DNA of 64,000 bases, from positions 615,216-679,215 of the forward strand of contig QEOQ01000688.1 of NCBI GenBank assembly GCA_010279815.1, given 5' to 3'. The notes below the pieces were generated by a model. That model did not search any database. It was given only the letters and a program-made list of their open reading frames with translations, and had not been told where the DNA came from. The DNA comes from Brachionus plicatilis (taxonomy: Eukaryota; Rotifera; Eurotatoria; Ploima; Brachionidae). This document shows positions 12,681 through 23,400 of the stretch, in pieces. Each line of letters opens with the position of its first letter. Within the stretch, counting starts at the first letter, position 1. The translations under genes were made by a program, and so were the position numbers.

Positions 12681-13168
12681 ATGAAAATTTTAATTCAACT
12701 GTCTGTTTTTGTCATTTTCTGTTATCAGGTAAGCATTTTATAGACACATCGGCTTATGTTACTTAAAATTTTTCAAAGCTCAATATTTCACGTGCTGATG
12801 AACAAGTTGAATCAAACTTACTGCCAGACTCCAAGCACTCCAGGTTAAACCAACTAATTGGATACCTAAATAATTTATACGAAAAGAACAACGGAGAAAT
12901 CAAAAATTTGAAGGATGAAAGATATAAAATGTATGATGAGATTGAGCCTACTGATCAAGTTGGAGAAACGGTGAATGACCATGATTTGGACTTGGCAAAA
13001 AGATACCGATATGATAAACGCTATCGTTTTGACAAACGGTATAGATTTGACAAAAGATATCGCTACGATAAACGATACAGATTTGACAAAAAGAGTATTG
13101 AAGATGATTCGGACAACAAAATGAAAAATGCTCATGAAAATTTTCAAAAGCGATATAGATATGATTAA
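12681..13168 (+). CDS. Neuropeptide-type precursor with six YRYD/YRFD tetrapeptides
   Basis: Two exons: 12681-12728 and 12779-13168, with a 50-nt GT-AG intron, giving 145 residues. Exon 1 encodes a hydrophobic signal peptide (MKILIQLSVFVIFCYQ). A spacer follows, then five back-to-back units bounded by Lys-Arg at residues about 90-121 (YRYD, YRFD, YRFD, YRYD, YRFD), an acidic linker, Lys-Arg, and a sixth YRYD ending the protein. The 18-nt units differ mostly at synonymous sites (Arg as AGA, CGC, CGG, CGA; Tyr as TAC or TAT), so the peptide is conserved while the DNA is not. There is no Gly for C-terminal amidation; free tetrapeptides ending in Asp recall achatin-type precursors (GFAD flanked by KR). 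AATAAA at 13185 may be the poly(A) signal. The receptor and cell type are unknown. Confidence 0.8.
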
Positions 13169-13263
13169 ACAATACATATGTAATAATAAAATAATTTTAT
13201 ATTTTTTTTTTAAATCAAAAATTTGAAAACACATTCAGATTTTTTGCTTAGACATTTAATAAA

Positions 13264-13380
13264 TATTGGTCGTCTTAATCTAGTCCAATAAATCAATATC
13301 CACACAAATTTAAAAAATAAAATTCCTAGCAAATTTATTTAGTCAAATAACTGCAAAAAAATAAACAACTTTAATTTCAA
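13264..13380 (+). repeat. Downstream copy of the direct repeat flanking the precursor gene
   Basis: Starts ATTGGTCGTCTTAATCTAGT, about 95 nt after the stop codon, and pairs with 12472-12590. No second peptide gene follows it, so this may be the remains of a tandem duplication or a repeat pair. Confidence 0.6.
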
Positions 13381-13660
13381 AAATTTTAAATAAAAGTTCA
13401 ATAAAAGTATTACATTTTAAATTCTAGTTTTTCTAAATTTATATTTTGTACTTTTTTTTTCAAACAAAAATTTTTATTTAAATAAAAGCTATTGAATACA
13501 AACTAATCTTTTTATTCACGAGTCGAGTTTGCTTCGATATTTCATGAGATTAATACAACTTAATTAAATTGCATTTTATAGATCAGTTAATTTTTTGACC
13601 AGTTGAATACTTTAAGTTTATTTAGCCATAAATATTATTAAAATAGTCAAATTGATATTT

Positions 13661-14141
13661 GGGAAAATTAAAGTGTCAAATAAAATTATAATATCAAAAC
13701 GATCATTTAAAATTTTAAAACTCAATTAATCTAATGATTTTGATAATTTTTAAGAAATAAATACTAAATATTTTTAAATATGTCTATAATACATAATTGT
13801 TCATTGACAAATTAACATCAAAATAATTGATCTCTAATTATTTAACAAAAACAATCAATAATTTAAATAAGTTAAAGTAAATTCAAAAAATTTAAATTTA
13901 TAACTTTTATATCATTCATTCATTCAGACTGAAATAATTTTACTTTTCCACTTAAATTAATTTTAAATTTTAAAACACTAATTTTTTTTTTCTTAAAAAG
14001 TAAATTTTCACTAAAATCAATTAAAATATTTAAACTTATTTAAGTTCAATAAAAATGGACATTTTAAAATTTTAAATATGAAAATAAACTTGACATGACA
14101 TGTCAAGTAATTGATTTGGAAAAAATTTTTTTTTTCTCTAT
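13661..14141. mobile_element. Family A element, interrupted copy
   Basis: Carries the family's internal sequence, including AACTTGACATGACATGTCAAGT at about 14090-14107. Its left terminus is eroded. Its right end is cut at about 14141 by the 14142-14927 element; AT-rich sequence with an ACTTCAATTTTTCG tail (14928-14960) may be the displaced remainder. Confidence 0.65.
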
Positions 14142-14927
14142 TACCGTTAACTCGTGACCATTACTCTTGGAACAATATCAAAATTTGGGTTTATTCCATA
14201 CGGAACTAATACCACCGAAACCATGTTAAAATTTATATTCAGAAGAGAGGGTTTCGATTAGTTGGCTTATGTCTATTTGTATTTACGGTTTGAGTTGACA
14301 ATGGTGAAACATATGTTTTTGGATCTTTATCTATTTTTGAGTAATATTGCGGAATAAAATGGTTGGACGGATTAGAAATAAAACCGTAAATACAAATAGA
14401 CAAAAGCCAACTAATCGAAACCCTCTTAGGGAATTGAACATTCAGACCAACCAAACCAAATCCCAAATTTCAATAGCTTCCAATATCGAAACTTATTCAA
14501 ATGAATTATCACCAAAGAAACGTGGTAAAAAAAGGCTACCTCGTGACGAAAATGATAAAATTATTAGGCAAAATAAAAAATTAATGTTTTTATACAGTTT
14601 TTTTTAGCTATTAAATAGAATTTTTTAATTTTAAATTTAATTTTAATTTTTAATTTTTAATCGAATTTAATTTTTACTCTTAGAATAAATACAAAAATTA
14701 GAATAAAGTATAATTTTTAATTTCGAATTTAACTCTACAATTTTTTAAGTTTATTGCAAAATAAATTCGAAATTATTCTAAGAATAAAATCAAAGTTTTG
14801 CGCTTACTCTTAGTTTAAAGTCAGACGTCAAGGTATATTATAAAAAAAATTAAAAAATTTTATAACATGGTTTCGATGGTATTAGTTCCGTATGGGATAA
14901 ACCCAAATTTTGACATTGTTTACGGTA
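14142..14927. mobile_element. Inverted-repeat element nested in a family A copy
   Basis: Terminal inverted repeats of about 60 bp: 14170-14233 (TTTGGGTTTATTCCATACGG ... CGAAACCATG) matches the complement of 14856-14927. A second, internal inverted repeat (14246-14291 with 14382-14427, about 45 bp, nearly perfect) could form a stem, so overlapping frames on both strands read almost the same peptide (NPTNRHKP-type and NRQKPTNRNPL). The + frame 14347-14607 ends in a basic KKRGKKRLPR stretch. Whether either frame is translated is unknown. Confidence 0.6.
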
Positions 14928-16302
14928 TAAAAAAAATATTAATAAAAAACTTCAATTTTTCGATATTTGAATTTATTCTTAGTGAGTAATTTTTCAATTA
15001 AATTATTTTTAGTGAGAGCATCAAAATTTAAAACAATCTTTTGCTGTCTAAAAATTCTAAAATATTAAGTTTTGGAATTTCGGATTTTTTTATTTTTTCA
15101 ATTTATTTGAAAGACTGATAACTGATAAAAATTAATTTCAAATGATCAAATATATTAAATTTGGAATTTCAATAATAAAATAATTGAGATATTATTTTTG
15201 TTTAAAAAGTCTTCCAGAAAAACATAAATTCTGAGAGTTCAAAAATGCCAGAATTTTTAACATTCTTCAATTTTTTAATTTATTCTATTAGTAGTAATTA
15301 AAAGATATTTTAAATAGAATCAGTTACTTTATCGATTAGTGACTAAAAATATAGAATTCGAAATTGATTTCAAATTTCTTTGATAAGAGTGATCATTAGG
15401 TAAGAATTTTTGAAAGGACTTATAAAAATCAAAATTTCGTTGATTGAGTCAATCAACGAAATTACTTGAAAGGTAGTGCTTTAAATATCTAAAAATACTT
15501 GAAGAGAAATTTATTTACAACTAATCATTTAATTTCATTTCAAAACGTTTTTCATTATTAATTAATGATATTTTTTAATATTGATCAAATTTTTATTTAA
15601 AAAAATTTTGATTGCAATGATTTTTGACACATTAATGAAACTGATTTTTAATATTTATTAACATTAAAACATTTAAAAAATCAAAATGTATTTATTTTTA
15701 ATTTCCTTTATGAAAAATTAATGAAGGATTCAAATAAGTGCTTTTAAATTTAATTATGAACTTATAAAAAAATCTTAAATCCAAACTAGATTTATTTTAT
15801 ACAATCATTTAGTCTAGTTAAGCACGGTAAAAAAATCTAGAATTCAACAAAAGAATGATTAAATCTTTAAAATTATACAAAGTTTCTAACTTTTAAATTT
15901 AAATTAGTTAAGCTTAATGAAGTCAACTTTACTTAATTTTATAAATGAATCACAAATATATAAAAAAGACAAAATAGCTTCATCAAATGATTACAAATGT
16001 TAAAATGAAATTTTTTTACAGCTTTGCTGAATGGTTCAAACAGTTTTAAAAAGCTGATAATATCGAAGCAAAAAAACAGTTTTTATCATTTAATAATTTA
16101 ACTGTAAAAAATAGTGGCTACAAATTATTTCAATATCTAATTTATTTTAATCAATATTAAAAAAAATAAAAATATCTAATAAAATTTCATGGCATTTAAT
16201 TATATAATATTTTTATCTAAATAAAAAAATCAGACTAAATTAAAAAAGAAATAACAAAAATTTGAAAAAAAATTAAGCAGCCTTGTCAAAAGGTTATTTT
16301 AT
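14928..16302. other. AT-rich stretch without recognisable genes
   Basis: No coding signal. A 21-bp near-palindrome (TTTCGTTGATTGAGTCAATCAACGAAAT) lies at about 15433-15461. Confidence 0.5.
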
Positions 16303-16447
16303 TTGTTTTTTGCCGGTCTGCACACGGTCGGCCGTTTGACGGTCGGTCAGTTGGCCGGACCTGGAATGGTCGGGCTTTTTAAAGACGGTCCACAGACCGC
16401 CGTTTATTCTGGCCGGCCAACTGGCCGTCTAAGACCACCCAGCACTA
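16303..16447. mobile_element. GC-rich hAT-like element fragment with GGCCGACC/GGTCGGCC repeats
   Basis: A sharp GC island made of short CGGTC, GGCCGG and ACGGTC words in both orientations, ending CCACCCAGCACTA (TAGTGCTGGGTGG on the other strand), a TAGTG terminus typical of hAT elements. A related island starts TAGTGTTGGATGCGGTC at 39626. No left terminus was found, so this is a partial copy. The open frame through it is a composition artefact. Confidence 0.5.
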
Positions 16448-16479
16448 GCCAGAAAGTATGTTCGATTCTTCTGCATGTA

Positions 16480-17075
16480 AAGAGAATTGGTTGGATTGAT
16501 TGGCCGTGTTATTTGAACTTGCACGCTCAATCAATCATTTCAATGTTGAACATTATTGAACAGTTCTTGTCCTCAAACAAAAAATCTTTATCTTGGATAA
16601 CCTTTAAAGCTTATAGCGCTGAAACTCATCGAAAGGGATATTTGAGTACGAATTAATGGGTATCCGTTAGATTCCGGCTATTGTGTTATTTTTGAAGGAA
16701 AAGCCGAAGCTTATAAAACTACAACATGCGAAGTATTAGCACGAAGTTTTGGACCCTATCACGCAGTAGTTGGCAGCTAAATTGATAGAAAGCAATAGTG
16801 AGTGGGATAAGTATTTGGACCTCATAGAAGCCGATGAAACTAAGAAGAAAGAAACAGAAAATATCATGAAGAATATTGAGTTCTTTCTATCAGATGACGA
16901 AGAGCAGCCGACAAAATCTACTGCAATTAAACAAGAACAACAGTCACCTAGGAAATTTAAATTCAAAGATCCCAAAAAACAACCAAGTGGACTGATAATA
17001 TACTGGGCATGGATGAATACAATGCCATTTGTTTATCATCTGAGAAAGAAAATTAAAATTTTTGTATTTTTTTAA
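16480..17075 (+). pseudogene. Decayed coding block of unknown origin, copy 1
   Basis: Several coding-like patches in different frames: WITFKAYSAETHRKGYL near 16590, DSGYCVIFEGKAEAYKT at 16670-16720, RSFGPYHAVVG at about 16745, then an acidic/Lys-rich frame at 16770-17075 (IEADETKKKETENI, FFLSDDEEQPTKS). The DSG..C and GPYH segments have relatives in the same order at 18600 and 19058, so the two blocks derive from one gene family. Frame changes and stops make this copy non-functional. I do not recognise the protein; a transposon or viral origin are both possible. Confidence 0.4.
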
Positions 17076-17126
17076 AATATTTTATTATAATTTTTTTGAA
17101 TAAAACTTTAAAATTAATTTAAATTA

Positions 17127-17611
17127 GCATTGTGAAGTTTCGTTCAAAAAGTTCAGTTCAAAATCTTAAATTCGTATATATTTTGAATGGAATGAGGTGA
17201 TAAAATAAGAATTTAGCACATGATGTAACAAAAAATGTTACAGGACTTGCTAGTAAAAAACAAAAAAAATTTCAATTAACCAATTATTGATTTTCCAAAA
17301 AAACAGAATGAATGTTAAGTTGGTTTTGAAATAAAAATTTCGAGATTTAAAATTAAACACTTACAAAAATTTTAAAATATTTTTTTTACAAAGACAAAAA
17401 AATTGTCTTAAATTCGATTGATTTTAAAAGTCGATGATTAATTAAAATAAAACTTTCAGAATTTATTTTCATGGCTTCTTGGTGTAACAACTTTTGTTAC
17501 ACATTGTTAAATATTTTACAGAAGCAAATTTTTTACATTCATCGAAAAATTTCAATTAAAAACTTTTTTCTTGAACTTTTTGATCTTTTTGAACAAAACT
17601 TCACAATGCTT
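17127..17611. mobile_element. Inverted-repeat element with AGCATTGTGAAG termini
   Basis: Left end AGCATTGTGAAGTTTCGTTCAAAAAG, right end TTTTGAACAAAACTTCACAATGCT: terminal repeats of about 26 bp. Flanks ATTTAAATT and TTTTAAATT suggest a target duplication of 8-9 bp. Inside are two small palindromes, TGTAACAAAAAATGTTACA (17222-17241) and TGTAACAACTTTTGTTACA (17482-17500). The terminus resembles the CATTGTGAA ends at 32577 and 33049. The frame 17471-17716 has no support as a gene. Confidence 0.6.
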
Positions 17612-17787
17612 TTTAAATTTTTTATTATAATTATACAAAAAGGAGACCGACAACCTATTCACAGGAAGTTGGCTCAAGTTTTTTGTAAAATTAAATATTT
17701 ACAATTGTTGGGATAAGTCGATTTGTTTAGCCTTTTAATCCTTTAATGTCTTTAAATCCAGTTACTGTAGTTGTTGTTATTGTATCC

Positions 17788-18370
17788 TACCCACTAGGCT
17801 GTTCAGTGGGTATTTAAATAACGTATTTCATCTGATTTTAACTGAGAACTTACTGCACAATAGGGATCTGATTTAACACTTCTTAAACCAATAGTATCTG
17901 ATTCAGTTACTCTGTCCATACATAACCATGTTCCTGTTGTTTTAATATGTAATTCGCAATGAAAATTTGGTGTTAATACTACGCCTTCAATTGCTGCTGT
18001 TTTTATTTTTGCTTGAGCTAAATGAGCATTTAATGGTCATAACAAAAAATTAAAATATTCTGGCCATTTGTTAAGATTTCCAGATGAATCAGCACTTTGT
18101 CCTTCTATTTCATTAATTAAAACTGATATAGAAGTATCTCTTAAATCCCATATTTTTTGTGGTGTTAAATAATAAGCACCTCTTGATATTACTTTACGAG
18201 TAAAATTGAGATATCAAGAATGAACAACATTATGAAAATTTAATAAACTACATCCAAAAGAAGGAAGTTCTATATGAAAACGTCAATATCAGGTATATTT
18301 CTGCTGGTAATAGAGTTTTAGATCGCATAGAACAAATGTGAAAACCAAACAAATTTGGTGAAGAATACAT
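17788..18370 (-). pseudogene. Decayed reading frame interrupted only by TGA, unknown family
   Basis: Read on the minus strand from about 18370 down to 17795, one frame stays coding-like for about 190 codons (for example FHIELPSFGCSLLNFH, RGAYYLTPQKIWDLRD, HCELHIKTTGTWLC). Every internal stop is TGA (two around 18290, one near 18213, one near 18038, one near 17795); no TAA or TAG occurs until about 17786. It overlaps, on the opposite strand, the start of the 18280-18660 block, so only one of the two can have been the original gene there. I recognise no domain. Possible origins are a viral or mobile-element protein; the assignment is open. Confidence 0.35.
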
Positions 18371-18660
18371 GAGCCAATTTAGACGCATGTATCCAGAACC
18401 AAACATGTGGCATGGTGACGTGATCAAATACAAATTAAACAAGTCGTATACTGATCAACTAGAACAAATGGAAGCTCAACGATACAACGAAGATTCTAAA
18501 AAACTTTTGGTAGATACGGATTATGAAAAATTGGCTCCATTCAAAACTTATTTGGAGTTGCCATGTAATATTAGAGTCAGAGTGGATGGTCATGAAACAG
18601 ATTCCGGATGATGCTTGGTTCTTTGCGAAAAAGTTGCAACTTACAAAACCAGACTTGGGC
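18280..18660 (+). pseudogene. Decayed coding block, copy 2 (first part)
   Basis: One frame reads RVLDRIEQM, TGA, KPNKFGEEYMSQFRRMYPEP and on through PFKTYLELPCNIRVRVDG to DSG, then TGA at 18609-18611, followed by CLVLCEKVATYKT. The segment 18600-18650 is similar in DNA and protein to 16670-16720 of copy 1, where the codon at the second TGA position is TAT. Similarity breaks at about 18660, where CAAGTCAAAGTCAAG repeats of family B begin, followed by an assembly gap; coding-like sequence resumes at 19030. Confidence 0.4.
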
Positions 18661-18757
18661 AAAAGTCATCAAGTCAAAGTCAAGTCAAGTCAATTGACTT
18701 GACTTTAATTTTTTTTTTTAAAGTCAAGTCAGGACTTTTAAATTTTTTTTTTCAAAA
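18660..18757. repeat. Family B repeat fragment next to an assembly gap
   Basis: Repeats of AAGTCAAG and GACTTGACTT around a poly-T stretch, as in the family B elements described at 48217. Its far end is lost in the gap. Confidence 0.6.
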
Positions 18758-18949
18758 NNNNNNNNNNNNNNNNNNNNNNNNNNNNNNNNNNNNNNNNNNN
18801 NNNNNNNNNNNNNNNNNNNNNNNNNNNNNNNNNNNNNNNNNNNNNNNNNNNNNNNNNNNNNNNNNNNNNNNNNNNNNNNNNNNNNNNNNNNNNNNNNNNN
18901 NNNNNNNNNNNNNNNNNNNNNNNNNNNNNNNNNNNNNNNNNNNNNNNNN
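18758..18949. other. Assembly gap (192 N)
   Basis: A run of N; the open frame crossing it is not meaningful. Confidence 0.99.
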
Positions 18950-19029
18950 AAAAATTTATTTAAAAATTAAAAATATTAATAAAAATAAATAGAAACTAGT
19001 TGTAGGTACTTGGTATTTATAGTCGTTGG

Positions 19030-19816
19030 TAATTTTTGGCCGTTAGTACTATTTATGGTCCGTATCATGTATGGACTGGACATCAATACGTAAAGAAAAA
19101 TATTCTAAAATAGGATGATGCTGCAAGAGCTCAAATAGAGCAGCTCGTAGGGGAGGAAATGGCATGGACGTCTTTACCACGCAAAAAAACTCTGGATGAC
19201 ACGCTCTGCTCAATCAAAGAGCAATTTTCAGGGGCAGGATTAAACATCCTACATGCAAAAAATAAAACAAGTCTCGAAGGCCTCAAATAAAGTTAAAGCG
19301 ATTCTACATGAGCTACAATCCAGACTATGTGATTGATTTTGAAGCATTGTCAAATAAGGTTTAGTAAACGTCACTTTTACATGTTTAATTTTGATTCAAT
19401 TGAATATGGCAATGTTTTTGGAAAACCTAAAGCGCCATGGAATGACAACTTAATACTGTTGGCCGCCAAATGTATAGCTACCAATGTTGGATAAAGAAAA
19501 TTCAATGATTACCTTGAAGGTATAGAAGAAATTGGACATGACTTTGCTGATGTAGACCGGGATTTAGTACTTAGAATTAAAAGAGAGTTTACAGAACAAG
19601 AAGAATTGGAGGCTTAAGATGAAATTAGAAGAATTTACAGGGAAGCTTCGAATTGTAGAAAATGAACACTTTTTAAGTAGATGGGTTGATGACGTAGTAC
19701 CTTCAATAACTGAAGCTAATATGAGATTAAAAAATACAGAATTAACATGGAAACCAAAATATTTTGTTCATGGTGATGTTTATGGAGAGTTTTCAACAGC
19801 AAATAGACTAGCTTAA
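19030..19816 (+). pseudogene. Decayed coding block, copy 2 (continuation): at least three broken frames
   Basis: Resumes with YGPYHVWTGHQYVKK (related to the GPYH segment at 16751), then AARAQIEQLVGEEMAWTSLP and a frame ending near 19288. Next, a frame with FGKPKAPWNDNLILLAAK runs to DRDLVLRIKREFTEQEELEA and stops at 19616-19618, and an ATG frame at 19619-19816 (65 codons, MKLEEFTGKL start, ends ANRLA) follows with no spacer. Frames are broken by stops and shifts. Tightly stacked frames are unusual for this genome and may point to a compact viral or mobile-element source, but I recognise no domain. Confidence 0.35.
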
Positions 19817-20427
19817 ATTTTTTGCAAATTCAATTATTATCTATAAAAACAAAAATATAATAAAACCAAAATAAATGTAGATAAATGTTTTAATTTAACT
19901 ATCGTTCTATTTGAGATTCGTAAATAAAAATATTCCGGGAAAATTTAATGATTTAAAAATCCAAGGAATAATTTGACATTTTATTTTTTTTAAATATGCT
20001 TTTGCTTTTTTTTCTATTAAATTGTTAAAATTAAGATTGTTTATTGATATTTTAGTTTTTTTATTCACAATCAATCTATTCTGAATTAAATATTTAAAAA
20101 TGCAATGCAAAATTATTTTTCATTTTTAAATACTCATTTTTTTTTTAACAGTAAAAATAATTTTGTGAATTTTTTTTACTTTTCTTTTAAAAAAATTACG
20201 GGTTTATTTTTCTATGCAACTAAGATCACGCTAATTTGTTTTTAAACAATTAATATTTTTTAAATAAATAAATCCAAATAATTTTACTTAAAGACTTTTT
20301 AAATAGCATAACAAATAAATATTATTGCTGAATAAATTTTAAAAAATTCAAATCAAACCAAGTTGAAGGCAAAAAAAAAAAAAAATCTAAAAATTCTTTT
20401 TCTTTTTTTTCAAATAAACTCGACAAA
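19817..20427. other. AT-rich upstream region of the WDHD1/Ctf4 gene
   Basis: No repeat or gene recognised. The last 60 bases are poly-A and T/C-rich, directly before the start codon at 20428. Confidence 0.4.
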
Positions 20428-23400
20428 ATGCACAACACCCGATACGCCCACAGCGAAGGCTACACAGACATCTGCTTTGCTGAAAATGGAAAATTCTTGA
20501 CCACTGGCGAAGACGGCGAAGTCCGCATCTGGAACGGCTTCGACGATCTGGACAACACATCCATCCAAGTGGGAGACAAATGCTTCGCAATCGCTTACAA
20601 CTCAGGCAAAATTTACGTCAGCGACGAGCTCAACGAGCTCAAGCGCTACGACCTAGAGACCAGCGAACTGCTTGGTGTAGTCACCTCGTTCACTCTACCC
20701 ATCACTTCCATAGCCATCAACAAATCAAACAGCCATTTGGTGTGCGGCTCGTCCGACTTCGACATTCATCTAGTCGACTTGAACACTTTAAAATTCACCT
20801 CGTTCTCGGGCCATGAGGCGCCCATTCTATCAGTTGTTTTCGATCCGCTGGAAAAATATTTTGCATCGTCAAGCTGTGATGGCTCTGTCAAATTTTGGTC
20901 CATTTCAAACCTGACCAATTGCAAGACTCTGTCCAATTTGCACCCAAAAAGCAACGATTTTGCCGACTCTCCAACTTGGGCCAAACTGGCATGGCACAAA
21001 GACGCCGGCCTCATCGCCATCCCGAGCCACAAAGACGTCCATTTCTATGAGCGTGAGACCTGGATTCTAAAGTTTAAAATCAACCTCAAAAATGAGTCCA
21101 GTCCTGCCGAAGACTTTTCAGCTGGCATAGTCTGCTTTTCGCCCGACGGCAAATACGTGCTTGCCTCCACCAACACTCAAATGATCTACATTCATTCCAT
21201 AATTAACAAGTCCCTTATGTTCAAGTATTCTTATAGTAAAAAGTCAACAATTTGCTCGCTCATATGGCTCCAGGATGAAGTTATTTTTTGTGACAAAATT
21301 GGAAGTATGGGCCAAATAAAACCAAGGATCAGTGACGACATCAGTGTTGAAGCAGCAAAGACTAAAAAAAGCCACAAGGAAAATTTAGAGATGGACGATT
21401 TGCTGGACTTGCTTGACTCGGATGAAAGGAGCAATGGGTCGGAAGTGGACATGGGCAAAAAAAGAGACCTGACCAAGGAGCCTGTAAAGAAGCGAAAGCG
21501 TCTCAATGACGATGATGATGATGATGGTGGTGATATTGACAGTGGACTGATGGATAAAGCAGTGGCTAGCAGGAGAATAGTCGAGGAAGACGATGACGAC
21601 ATTCAGCTGACTCTTGGCGCTGATGATGATGATGATGATGGCGAGTCTTTGGAAAAATTGAAGCAGAAAACCTACGATTCGGTCAAAAAGGAGATTATGA
21701 CCTATGATGAAAACATGTCGGACAATGAGGCCGTCATTGAGGAAGTAGAATTGAGTGAAAAAAAGAAAGAAGAGCTATTCAAAGAGTTCAGCAACATTCA
21801 GGCTCCATTTCAACCCTCGTCCACTCCTCTGGCTCTGCTAGAGCGATTCATGTGCTGGAACTCTGTTGGCGTGGTATCACAATTTTGCACAGAGGGAGAC
21901 GAGTCCATTGACATTGAGTTCCACAACGCTTCACATCACCACACCATTCACATTAAAAACCAGTTCGGGTACACAATGGCAGACGTGTCCAAAGAAGCCG
22001 TGGTCTTGGCTTCGCCTGGCACCAGCATCGAACAAGAAGTGGAAGTCAACTCGGCCTTGTCGAGCTCAATTGGCAACCAGAGCAAATTGACCGTGATTCT
22101 GATCAATTCGCTGGACAATAGCAAAGAGTGGAACATGGACATGGTGAAAAAAGAGTACATTAAGTGTGTGTGTGTGAGCAGGAGCCTGGTGGCGTGCTGT
22201 ACGAACAAAAAATTTTTGAGAATTTTCGGGCTAGCTGGCACCCAAAAAGAAATAGTTAGTCTGGCCGGAATTCCCATTTGTGTGGCAGCCTATGACCACA
22301 AAATTTTTGTCGCCTACAATCTATCCAACAATTCGACAGGCTATTCAATTTATGGCACGGATGGCGCGCTCGACGCCGAGCATGGCATTTTACCACTGAG
22401 CGAAAACAGTAAAATAGAATGGCTCGGTTTTTCCGATGAAGGAAATCCGTATGTGTATGACTCCAATGGGTACTTGCACTCAAAATGCTGGACCATTTCA
22501 AAGACCACAGTCTGGACTCCACTCTCCAACCTAAGAGCAACTCTAAATCACAAATCGGACAACTACTGGATTGTGGGCATCGCCGAAAGGAATCAGATGA
22601 TAAAAGCTGTCTTATGCAGAGCGTCCCGCTATCCACACGTGTTGCCCAGGCCCACTCTCAGCACCTTGCAGTTTACGCCGCCGCTGATCGAGCCCGAGTC
22701 GGAAAAGTCACTTTTGGAAATTGGCTTTTGGAAAAACAAACAACTTGGCGCCGCAGTGAAAAACTACGACTGTTCTAGTGCCAATTTGGACATGGACCAA
22801 GATGATCTGGACGACAATGTGGATACATTTGAGAGCAGTGCTCGTGAGGCCTTGATGAAGCTGTTTATGTTGGCGTGCAAGAATAGCAAGGAACAAAGAG
22901 CTTACGAAATAGCGACCATAATGGACCTGGATGCCGTACAATTGGCCATTAAGTATGCCACCAAATCAAGGGCTTTGGTATTGGCACAAAATTTGAATAT
23001 TTTGGCTGAGAAAAAGGCAGAAATTGAATATCAAAAGGAAAGACGGTTGGCAGAAGAGAGTGAGCCCAGAAACTACACCAAATACTTGACTGAGCGCAAT
23101 GAAAATCAAGAGAATAGTCTCAGGTCTCAAATAGAAGACACAAGTGCCATAATTGTTGAAAAGGTTACCCAAGCTAAGCCAGCAGCTTTAAACACTTCGG
23201 TAAAAATGACCGACTCGGACTCACAAGACATTGAGATAGAGGACAGTTGCATGCGAACGCCCACAATTAGCCATACGCCCAGATTGAACCCTTTTGCCAA
23301 ATCAGGAGCTTCTGCTCGATTTAATGCTGGTTCGAATGACTCGCCAAAGTCAATTTTGAACGAGATTGAGGAAAAATTGAACAAGTCGTCATCTGGCAAG

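Noticed and set aside
12875..13234. 119-codon frame on the minus strand across the peptide precursor
   Set aside because: Antisense shadow of the KR-YR[YF]D repeats; the plus frame has signal peptide, splice sites and synonymous variation.
13172..13390. Second peptide gene after the downstream direct repeat
   Set aside because: No signal peptide, dibasic sites or open frame follow the repeat.
16303..16656. 117-codon frame starting MFFAGLHTVGRL
   Set aside because: Its first half is a GC-rich transposon end and its second half is a fragment of the decayed block; not one gene.
17788..18370. Mitochondrial insertion (NUMT) as the reason for in-frame TGA
   Set aside because: None of the readable segments resembles a mitochondrial protein, and no mitochondrial rRNA or tRNA is nearby.
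18615..18992. 125-codon frame crossing the N run
   Set aside because: Artefact of translating N; no coding content on either side of the gap in that frame.
21231..21602. Ser-rich minus-strand frame in the WDHD1 gene
   Set aside because: Antisense reading of the GAT/GAC (Asp) runs in the acidic linker; a shadow.
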